Source: Anaerotignum sp. (GTDB lineage: Bacteria; Bacillota; Clostridia; Lachnospirales; Anaerotignaceae). Taken from it: 5,385 nt of DNA. Both the position numbers and the translations under genes were made by a program. Numbering within the stretch: the stretch's first letter is position 1; every line of letters starts with the position of its first letter. The DNA lies in assembly GCA_017560955.1 (NCBI GenBank), contig JAFZDV010000163.1, forward strand, positions 1-5,385, written 5' to 3'. Below are positions 1 through 5,231 of this stretch, in pieces. The notes under the pieces were generated by a model. The model had not been told where the DNA came from. It made no database searches and saw nothing but the letters and a program-made list of their open reading frames with translations.

Positions 1-369
1 AGGGCCCTTCTGAAAGTCATGGAAAATCCTTATGTGGATATTATCGGACATCCCGGTGATCCCCGTTATGCGGTGGATTTTAAAGAGGTGTTCCGTCAGG
101 CAAAGGAAACAGGAACTTTACTTGAGATCAACAATGCATCTCTGATTCCCGGCGGTTTCCGTGACGGCAGTCAGGAAAATGTAAGGGATATCCTGTGTAT
201 GAGCATGGAAGAGGGCATTTCTGTGGTACTGGGCAGCGATGCACATTTTTATACGGGTATTGGCGATCATTCCCATTCTCTCAGTCTTTTGAAGGAAGTC
301 GGTTTTCCTGAGGAACTGGTGCTGAATACGGATCCTGCACGCTTTCTGGCGGCATTGAAAAAGAGATAA
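1..369 (+). CDS. PHP-domain metal-dependent phosphatase, YcdX-like (C-terminal part, 5' end outside window)
   Basis: This is the last 122 codons of a PHP (polymerase and histidinol phosphatase) family protein, open from base 1 in frame 1. The ATG at 19 is internal, because the frame continues upstream of it. Visible family motifs are DIIGHPGDP (His codon 49-51), LEINNAS in the middle, and GSDAH (His codon 244-246) near the end. These match metal-ligand and active-site blocks of the E. coli YcdX group, which runs HPGNP, LEINNSS and GSDSH. Family members bind a multinuclear metal centre, often zinc, and hydrolyse phosphate esters in the cytoplasm; the physiological substrate is generally unknown. 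The usual length is about 240-250 residues, so roughly half is missing, including the first His cluster. The protein ends with a normal NTDPARFLAALKKR tail and a TAA stop. No terminator is visible between it and the next gene. Family assignment is firm; the exact substrate is not inferable. Confidence 0.9.
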   Translation, partial: RALLKVMENPYVDIIGHPGDPRYAVDFKEVFRQAKETGTLLEINNASLIPGGFRDGSQENVRDILCMSMEEGISVVLGSDAHFYTGIGDHSHSLSLLKEVGFPEELVLNTDPARFLAALKKR

Positions 370-386
370 AATTCATTGGAAAAACC

Positions 387-415
387 TTTACTTTAGTGCG
401 TAAAAGTGCTAGTAT
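387..415 (+). promoter_or_regulatory. Predicted SigA-type promoter of the yerC-pcrA-ligA operon
   Basis: A -35-like TTTACT (387-392, 4 of 6 against TTGACA) lies 17 bases upstream of an extended -10, TGC followed by TAGTAT (410-415, 4 of 6 against TATAAT). An overlapping TATAGT at 413-418 is an alternative -10, but with a 20-base spacer. The predicted start near 422 would give a leader of about 35 bases before the ATG at 458. This fits a promoter in the only sizeable gap upstream of yerC. It is prediction by eye, without scoring. Confidence 0.55.
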
Positions 416-420
416 AGTGG
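395..420 (+). repeat. Three helically phased AGTGC/AGTGC/AGTGG direct repeats over the promoter
   Basis: AGTGC occurs at 395-399 and 405-409, and AGTGG at 416-420, so the starts are 10 and 11 bases apart, about one helical turn. The set covers the promoter spacer and the -10 region. Direct repeats phased this way are typical of operator sites, and the adjacent gene encodes a DNA-binding protein, so autoregulation is a possible reading. The units are short and could arise by chance. Confidence 0.4.
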
Positions 421-457
421 TGAATGAAAATCTGAAAGAAGAGAAGGTGGCTTTTCA

Positions 458-760
458 ATGAATAAGAAAATCAAAACAGAACTGACTGATAAGCTTTTCG
501 AGTGTATTCTCAGCATGGAAACCATTGAAGAGTGCTATCAGCTCTTTGAAGATCTTTGCACAGTAAATGAAATTCAGGCCATTGCTCAGAGAATGGAAGT
601 AGCGGCAATGTTGGATGCAAAACGCACATATGTGGAAATTGCAGAAAAAACAGGTGCTTCCACAGCAACCATCAGCCGTGTGAATCGTTGTCTGCATTAT
701 GGTACAGACGGCTATAAACTGGCGATCGACCGTGTAAAGGCAAAAAAAGAACAGGAATAA
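458..760 (+). CDS. yerC: TrpR-superfamily transcriptional regulator, YerC/YecD type
   Basis: This is a 100-residue, all-helical, soluble protein of the YerC/YecD branch of the Trp repressor superfamily. The N-terminal helices (about 8-53) include the dimerisation-type segment EIQAIAQRMEVAAML. The helix-turn-helix follows at about 57-79 (IAEKTGASTATISRVNR), then a YGTDGY segment and a charged Lys/Glu tail. About 100 residues is full length for this family. The start is set by AAGGTGG at 444-450, seven bases before the ATG. In B. subtilis, yerC also lies just upstream of pcrA and ligA, so the neighbourhood supports the assignment. The family is annotated as DNA-binding, but its ligand and targets are not something I can state. 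It does not carry an obvious tryptophan-operon context here, so a Trp repressor role should not be assumed. Control of itself or of the downstream repair genes is inference from position only. Confidence 0.9.
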   Translation: MNKKIKTELTDKLFECILSMETIEECYQLFEDLCTVNEIQAIAQRMEVAAMLDAKRTYVEIAEKTGASTATISRVNRCLHYGTDGYKLAIDRVKAKKEQE

Positions 761-774
761 TTGAAAAAAGAATC

Positions 775-805
775 AGGGCTGATTTGGAAATGCCAAATCA
801 GCCCT
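775..805 (+). terminator. Perfect 13-bp stem-loop between yerC and pcrA (leaky terminator or processing element)
   Basis: The left arm AGGGCTGATTTGG (775-787) and right arm CCAAATCAGCCCT (793-805) are exact reverse complements around a 5-base loop, AAATG. The stem begins 14 bases after the yerC stop and ends 13 bases before the GGAG of pcrA. On the + strand it is followed by ATTATAATGG, a poor U-tract, so termination would be partial at best. On the - strand the stem is followed within a few bases by TTCTTTTTT, a better U-tract, although no - strand gene is seen here. The element may attenuate read-through into pcrA-ligA, protect a processed mRNA end, or act as an operator. The hairpin itself is certain; its role is not. 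Confidence 0.6.
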
Positions 806-813
806 ATTATAAT
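784..813 (+). promoter_or_regulatory. Possible second promoter directly ahead of pcrA, overlapping the stem-loop
   Basis: TTGGAA (784-789, 4 of 6 for a -35) is separated by 18 bases from a perfect TATAAT (808-813). The -35 lies in the left arm and loop of the stem-loop, and the right arm fills the spacer. The predicted start near 820 would fall in the Shine-Dalgarno site, leaving only about 10-12 leader bases. That weakens the case, and the TATAAT may be incidental. Confidence 0.3.
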
Positions 814-830
814 GGATAGGAGTAGGAATC

Positions 831-3074
831 ATGGTTGGATTTGAACAACTGAACGATATGCAGAAAAAAGCGGTTCTGCAGACAGAAGGCCCTGTGCTTA
901 TTCTGGCTGGTGCAGGCAGCGGTAAGACCGGCGCCCTGACTGTACGTATTGCTCATCTCTTGGAAACAGGCGTAAAACCCTGGAATATCCTTGCAATCAC
1001 TTTTACAAATAAAGCGGCAAGGGAAATGAGAGAACGTGTGGAAAAACTGGTGGGCGACGGTGCAAGAGATATGTGGATCAGCACATTCCATTCTACATGT
1101 GTACGCATTTTAAGAAGAGAAATCCATCATCTGGATTATGATAATCAGTTTTCCATTTATGACGGCGATGATCAGGAAAAAATCATGCGTGAAGCATTCA
1201 AACGCCTGAATATGAGCACAACAGACAAGACTTTTTCTGTGAAAGGTGCCATGTCTGTCATCAGCAGTCTGAAGGAAGAAATGACAAGCTGGGAAGAATA
1301 CAGCCAGAAGGTAGATAAAAATGACCTGAAAGCAGTACGTATTGCGAAAGTATATCAGACTTACCAGAGAATGCTGAAAGAAAATAATGCGCTGGATTTC
1401 GATGATCTGATCTATAAAACAGTTCTGCTGTTCCGTCAGCATCCTGCCGTGCTGGAAAAATATCAGGATAGATTCCAGTACATCATGGTAGACGAATATC
1501 AGGATACAAATACAAGCCAGTATGAACTGGTGGCTATGCTGGCAAATAAATATAAAAATCTTTGTGTAGTCGGCGATGATGACCAGTCTATCTATGGTTG
1601 GAGGGGGGCAAATATCAGAAATATCCTTGATTTTGAAAAAGATTTCCCTGATACAACAGTGATCAAACTGGAACAGAACTATCGTTCCACAAAGAAAATC
1701 CTGGAAGCGGCTAATGCTGTGATCCATAACAACCAGACAAGAAAAGATAAAACTCTGTGGACAGAAAACGATGCAGGCTCCATCCTGCACATCTATAAAG
1801 CAGATAACGAATATGATGAATGTCGTTTTGTGGCAGAAAAAATCATGGAACTGGAAAAAGCAGGCAGAAAGAGAAATGAAATGGCTGTTCTTTACAGAAC
1901 CAATGCACAGTCCCGCGCGGTAGAAGACCAGATGGTGAAAAAAGGTATCCCTTATCGTCTGTTCGGCGGTGTGCGTTTCTATGAAAGAAAGGAAATCCGC
2001 GATATCCTGTCTTACCTGAAAGTAATGGCAAACCCTGCGGATACCATTGCACTGCGTCGTATCATCAACGTTCCCAAACGCGGTATCGGCGAAACTTCTT
2101 TGGATAAACTGGCGGCCTTTGCGGAAGAACAGAACATCCCTCTATATGGTGCGCTGTCCCGTCTGGATGAGATCACATCTCTGAAAACAAGAGCGGCAAA
2201 ATTCAAGGATTTCTATGAACTGTTTGAACACCTGAAATTAGATGCAGCCGACCTTTCTGTAGCAGCACTGATCGATGCTATCGTAAAACGCACAGGCTAT
2301 CTGCAGCTTTTGATGGAAGAAGGTACAGATGAAGCCCTGAACCGTATCCAGAATATCGACGAATTTGTGAATAAGGCTGCGGAATATCAGAAAAATAATC
2401 CTGAAGGCAATCTGGAAGGCTTCCTGGAAGAAGTGGCTCTGGTTGCGGATATCGATAATTATGAAGAAGGGGAAGAGGCTGTGGCCCTGATGACACTGCA
2501 TAGTGCAAAAGGTCTGGAATTCCCCTATGTATTCATCATCGGTATGGAAGAGGGGATGTTCCCCGGTTTCCGTGCGGTGATGTATGGCAGTGAAAAGGAC
2601 ATCGAAGAAGAACGCAGACTTTGTTATGTGGGTATTACTCGTGCAAAAGAGGAACTGTTCCTGACGCATGCGAAAAGTCGTATGCAGCATGGTATCACAC
2701 AGTATAATCCTCCTTCCCGTTTCCTGAGAGAGATCCCTGCAGATCTGGTGGATATGCCTACCAGACAGATTTCTGAAATGGCGAAAAAATATGATGCTAT
2801 GACCCAGAACAGAACGATCGCCATGGGCAGAAAGAATACCTTTTCTCCTGCGGCGAAATTTGGCGTAGGCGCGAAAAAGGAAATGCCCGCCCCCAAAGAT
2901 TTTAAACTGGATTATGGCGTAGGCGATAAAGTAAGAGCACCCAAATATGGCATTGGTACAGTCGTTTCCGTAAATCCCGGCGGTGCAGATTTCGAAGTAG
3001 AAGTTTCTTTTGGTGCGAAGGGTACAAAGAAATTTATGGCACGCCTTTCCAAACTGGTCAAAGTAAGTGAATGA
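831..3074 (+). CDS. pcrA: ATP-dependent DNA helicase PcrA/UvrD (superfamily 1A, 3'-5')
   Basis: This is a 747-residue SF1A helicase of normal length. It unwinds DNA 3' to 5' using ATP in excision repair, plasmid and chromosome replication, and clearing of recombinase or stalled RNA polymerase. Motifs in order are: Q motif (LNDMQKKAV, 7-15), Walker A AGAGSGKT (26-33, Lys32), Ia (ITFTNKAAREM, 56-66), Ib (TFHSTCVRI, 85-93), motif II DEYQD (221-225), motif III VVGDDDQSIYGWRGA (246-260), motif IV EQNYRS (281-286, Arg285), motif V TLHSAKGLEF (555-564) and motif VI YVGITRAKEEL (599-609, arginine finger Arg604). A variable linker (about 640-690) leads to a C-terminal Tudor-like domain (about 695-745, YGVGDKVRAPKYGIGTV). 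In Bacillus PcrA this domain type contacts RNA polymerase. The start is set by GGAG at 819-822, eight bases before the ATG. No catalytic residue is missing. ligA follows after 12 bases, so the two are probably co-transcribed. Confidence 0.98.
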   Translation: MVGFEQLNDMQKKAVLQTEGPVLILAGAGSGKTGALTVRIAHLLETGVKPWNILAITFTNKAAREMRERVEKLVGDGARDMWISTFHSTCVRILRREIHHLDYDNQFSIYDGDDQEKIMREAFKRLNMSTTDKTFSVKGAMSVISSLKEEMTSWEEYSQKVDKNDLKAVRIAKVYQTYQRMLKENNALDFDDLIYKTVLLFRQHPAVLEKYQDRFQYIMVDEYQDTNTSQYELVAMLANKYKNLCVVGDDDQSIYGWRGANIRNILDFEKDFPDTTVIKLEQNYRSTKKILEAANAVIHNNQTRKDKTLWTENDAGSILHIYKADNEYDECRFVAEKIMELEKAGRKRNEMAVLYRTNAQSRAVEDQMVKKGIPYRLFGGVRFYERKEIRDILSYLKVMANPADTIALRRIINVPKRGIGETSLDKLAAFAEEQNIPLYGALSRLDEITSLKTRAAKFKDFYELFEHLKLDAADLSVAALIDAIVKRTGYLQLLMEEGTDEALNRIQNIDEFVNKAAEYQKNNPEGNLEGFLEEVALVADIDNYEEGEEAVALMTLHSAKGLEFPYVFIIGMEEGMFPGFRAVMYGSEKDIEEERRLCYVGITRAKEELFLTHAKSRMQHGITQYNPPSRFLREIPADLVDMPTRQISEMAKKYDAMTQNRTIAMGRKNTFSPAAKFGVGAKKEMPAPKDFKLDYGVGDKVRAPKYGIGTVVSVNPGGADFEVEVSFGAKGTKKFMARLSKLVKVSE

Positions 3075-3077
3075 TTT

Positions 3078-3081
3078 GGAG
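3078..3081 (+). promoter_or_regulatory. Ribosome binding site that decides the ligA start
   Basis: GGAG lies between the pcrA stop (3072-3074) and three candidate ligA starts. The GTG at 3081 shares its G with this site and cannot be the start it serves. The ATG at 3087 is 5 bases away and the ATG at 3093 is 11 bases away. I chose 3087 as the better spaced of the two, but 3093 stays possible. Confidence 0.6.
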
Positions 3082-3093
3082 TGATCATGATCA
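3082..3093 (+). repeat. 12-bp perfect palindrome and tandem repeat at the ligA start
   Basis: TGATCATGATCA is its own reverse complement and is also a tandem duplication of the TGATCA hexamer. It contains the start codon at 3087 and ends on the first base of the alternative ATG at 3093. The duplication creates the repeated ATC-ATG codon pairs that make the start ambiguous. With no loop it would be a poor hairpin in mRNA. Confidence 0.7.
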
Positions 3094-5048
3094 TGACAGA
3101 CAGAATCAAATATTTAGTAGAAAAATTGAATGAAGCGGCAAAGGCTTATTATCAGGAGGACAGGGAACTGATGAGCAATCAGGAGTATGATGCTCTTTAT
3201 GATGAACTGGCGGCTCTGGAAGAAAAAACAGGTACTGTCCTTGCAAACAGCCCTACGCAGAAAGTGGGTTATACCGTTCTCAGCAATCTGGTGAAGGTAA
3301 AACACGAAAGCCCTATCCTTTCTTTGGATAAAACAAAGGAAACAGGAAAATTGGAAAGTTTTCTTGGGGATAAAAAGGGCATCCTCAGCTGGAAACTGGA
3401 TGGCCTGACTATCGTTCTGAAATACAATAATGGTCTTCTGGAACAGGCTGTTACCCGCGGTAACGGGGAAGTAGGGGAAGATGTTACCCATAATGCAAGG
3501 GTATTTTCCAATCTGCCCGTTTCCATTCCCTTCAAAGGAGAACTGGTGCTCCGTGGGGAAGGTGTTATCCCTTACAGTGAATTTTATCGTATCAATGAAG
3601 AACTGGGGGAGGAAGAACAGTATAAAAACCCCAGAAACCTCTGCAGCGGTACAGTGCGTCAGCTGAACAGCGAAATTGCGGCGAAACGTAATGCCAAATT
3701 CTTTGCCTTTACACTGGTAAGTGCAGAAGGAAAAGAAATTTCCGACAGTAAATCCGAAAACATGGATTGGCTGACAGAAATGGGTTTTGATGTGGTAGAA
3801 CATGTGATGGTTACAGCAGAAAATGTTGCGGCAGAAGTAGAAAACTTCCGCAGCAAAATCGAAGATAATGATATTGCATCCGATGGTCTGGTAATGACTT
3901 TCGATAGTATTTCCTATAGCGTGAGCCTTGGCAGAACATCCAAATTCCCCAAGGATTCCATTGCCTTCAAATGGGCGGATGAAATGGCGGAAACTACTCT
4001 TCGAGAAATCGAATGGAGCACTTCCAGAACAGGTCTGATGAACCCTGTAGCCATCTTTGATCCCGTGGAACTGGAAGGTTCTACAGTGAGCCGTGCCAGT
4101 GTTCATAATGTGAGTATCCTGAAGGAACTGAAACTTTCTATTGGTGACAGAATCAAAGTGTATAAAGCAAATATGATCATCCCTCAGATTGCGGAAAATC
4201 TGACAGGAGAGGTTTCTACAGCGGAAATTCCTGCAAAATGCTTTGTATGCGGCGGTGAAACAGAAGTCAGAAAACTGCGTGACGGAGAAGCGCTTTACTG
4301 TACAAATCCTAACTGTTCTGCTCAGAGAATTCAGGCACTGAGCCACTTTGTTTCCCGTGATGCCATGAATATGGAAGGTCTTTCTGAAGAAACATTGAAA
4401 AAGTTTCTGGAAAAGGGCTTTGTAGAGAACTATCCTGATATCTTCCGTCTGGAAGAACACAAGGATGCGATCATCGAAATGGAAGGCTTTGGTGAAAAAT
4501 CCTACCAGAACCTGATTGCATCTGTTGAAAAAGCAAAAGATGTGGAACTGCCCAACTTCCTGTATGCACTGGGTATCAACCATGTGGGTCTGAGAAATGC
4601 AAAACTGCTCTGTGCAAACTTTGACTTTGATCTGGAAAAAATCAAGTTGGCGGCAGAAGAAGAACTGCTGCAGGTAGAAGGCTTTGGTGCAGTCATTGCC
4701 CATAGCATCGCCCATTATTTCCGACAGGAAGAACATCTGCTTCTGCTGGAAGATGCGCTGAAATATCTGCGCATCAAAGCGGTGGAACAGGAAGAAACAG
4801 GCGAAAGTCCTCTCAATGGTCTGACTTTTGTTGTAACAGGTGACCTGAATCATTTTGCAAACAGAAAAGAACTGCAGGCGCTGATCGAAAAGGGCGGCGG
4901 CAAAGTGACAGGCAGTGTGACAAAGAAAACAAATTTTCTGATCAATAATGATGTACATTCTGCATCTTCCAAAAATAAAAAAGCAGCAGAACTGGGTATT
5001 CCTATCCTGAGTGAAGATGATTTTATTGAAAGATTTTTAAATAAGTAA
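3087..5048 (+). CDS. ligA: NAD+-dependent DNA ligase LigA, divergent active-site subtype
   Basis: This 653-residue protein (651 if it starts at 3093) seals 3'-OH/5'-phosphate nicks using NAD+; family members are usually about 670 residues. Domains in order are: Ia (about 1-60), adenylation domain (about 65-305), OB fold (about 307-380), zinc finger (Cys385, Cys388, Cys405, Cys410), helix-hairpin-helix region (about 425-560) and BRCT domain (about 575-651). The nucleotide-accepting Lys is Lys103 in SWKLDG. Other retained landmarks are TRGNGEVGED, LRGE (Glu158), NPRN (Arg183), VRQL (Arg191), motif IV Asp266 and motif V Lys295. Several positions differ from E. coli LigA by my alignment: Glu113 to Ser101, Lys290 to Thr271, His23 to Tyr22, Asp32 to Asn31, and AGDVIP to ANMIIP. 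The frame is intact and all domains are present, so I infer a working but divergent enzyme, and the order pcrA-ligA supports it being the main replicative ligase. From memory, Lachnospiraceae LigA proteins share these features. Confidence 0.96.
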   Translation: MIMTDRIKYLVEKLNEAAKAYYQEDRELMSNQEYDALYDELAALEEKTGTVLANSPTQKVGYTVLSNLVKVKHESPILSLDKTKETGKLESFLGDKKGILSWKLDGLTIVLKYNNGLLEQAVTRGNGEVGEDVTHNARVFSNLPVSIPFKGELVLRGEGVIPYSEFYRINEELGEEEQYKNPRNLCSGTVRQLNSEIAAKRNAKFFAFTLVSAEGKEISDSKSENMDWLTEMGFDVVEHVMVTAENVAAEVENFRSKIEDNDIASDGLVMTFDSISYSVSLGRTSKFPKDSIAFKWADEMAETTLREIEWSTSRTGLMNPVAIFDPVELEGSTVSRASVHNVSILKELKLSIGDRIKVYKANMIIPQIAENLTGEVSTAEIPAKCFVCGGETEVRKLRDGEALYCTNPNCSAQRIQALSHFVSRDAMNMEGLSEETLKKFLEKGFVENYPDIFRLEEHKDAIIEMEGFGEKSYQNLIASVEKAKDVELPNFLYALGINHVGLRNAKLLCANFDFDLEKIKLAAEEELLQVEGFGAVIAHSIAHYFRQEEHLLLLEDALKYLRIKAVEQEETGESPLNGLTFVVTGDLNHFANRKELQALIEKGGGKVTGSVTKKTNFLINNDVHSASSKNKKAAELGIPILSEDDFIERFLNK

Positions 5049-5057
5049 ATGAAATGT

Positions 5058-5095
5058 AAGGAGCGTTTATCGTAATCGAATAATGCTCCTTTTTT
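5058..5095 (+). terminator. Strong intrinsic terminator after ligA
   Basis: The base of the stem is AAGGAGC (5058-5064) paired with GCTCCTT (5085-5091), seven pairs. An upper stem of TTATCG (5067-5072) pairs with CGAATAA (5077-5083) with one bulged A around a TAAT loop. The run of six T at 5090-5095, then CTT, gives a good U-tract. It begins ten bases after the ligA stop and there is no matching A-tract upstream, so it acts on the + strand. It separates the repair operon from the LysR-type gene. Confidence 0.92.
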
Positions 5096-5112
5096 CTTGG
5101 CAAAAACACCAA

Positions 5113-5140
5113 TTCATAGTTCTTTTTTTGTTGATATAAT
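5113..5140 (+). promoter_or_regulatory. Upstream promoter candidate for the LysR-type gene
   Basis: TTCATA (5113-5118, 4 of 6) is followed after 16 bases by an extended -10, TGA plus a perfect TATAAT (5135-5140). The T7 run at 5123-5129 sits in the spacer. The start would be near 5147, about 85 bases before the ATG at 5232. This is a plausible SigA promoter, but the region is AT-rich, so chance matches are likely. Confidence 0.45.
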
Positions 5141-5143
5141 CCA

Positions 5144-5172
5144 TAGATTTTTTCTATATGTTTTGCTATACT
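5144..5172 (+). promoter_or_regulatory. Downstream promoter candidate for the LysR-type gene
   Basis: An extended -10, TGC followed by TATACT (5167-5172), has a weak -35, TAGATT (5144-5149, 3 of 6), at 17 bases. The extended -10 can make up for a poor -35. The start would be near 5179, giving a leader of about 53 bases that contains a GCACA/TGTGC dyad. This and the upstream candidate could both be used. Confidence 0.45.
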
Positions 5173-5195
5173 TAAAAAGGTATGTCAAAATAAAT

Positions 5196-5208
5196 GCACA
5201 GAATGTGC
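5196..5208 (+). repeat. Short dyad GCACA-GAA-TGTGC in the leader of the LysR-type gene
   Basis: GCACA (5196-5200) and TGTGC (5204-5208) form an exact inverted repeat around GAA. It lies downstream of both promoter candidates and ten bases ahead of the Shine-Dalgarno site. It could be a protein binding site or a small mRNA hairpin with a 3-base loop. It does not fit the T-N11-A LysR box. Confidence 0.4.
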
Positions 5209-5231
5209 TTTGTATTTAGGAGGAAAACAGA

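Noticed and set aside
19..21. ATG at 19 as the start of the PHP gene
   Set aside because: The frame stays open to base 1 with plausible coding sequence, no Shine-Dalgarno site precedes the ATG, and the family needs an N-terminal metal-binding region that lies upstream.
376..381. TTGGAA as the -35 of the yerC promoter
   Set aside because: It lies 28 to 31 bases from the two possible -10 boxes, too far for a SigA promoter. TTTACT at 387 has the correct 17-base spacing.
742..819. A7 slippery run near the yerC 3' end with a -1 frame open for 23 codons to a TAG in the pcrA Shine-Dalgarno region, and a stem-loop downstream
   Set aside because: The run reads A-AAA-AAA in frame, but the stem-loop starts 26 bases after it, far beyond the usual 5-9 base spacing for programmed frameshifting. 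The 100-residue product from the normal frame is already full length for the family, and a Lys-rich tail explains the A run.
1110..2690. Long - strand open frames opposite pcrA (1110-1790 and 2238-2690)
   Set aside because: They lie in the same codon-complement register and arise from the same codon bias. pcrA is a clear conserved helicase across both stretches.
3114..4958. A 614-codon open frame on the - strand opposite ligA
   Set aside because: Its codons are the exact reverse complements of ligA codons in the same register, so it is open only because ligA uses no TTA, CTA or TCA codon in that stretch. The translation is rich in Phe, Cys and His with no family resemblance, and no ribosome binding site was evident.
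5058..5090. AAGGAG followed by an ATG at 5083, suggesting a tiny gene after ligA
   Set aside because: The AAGGAG is one arm of the terminator stem, and the ATG is about 20 bases away and inside the other side of the hairpin.
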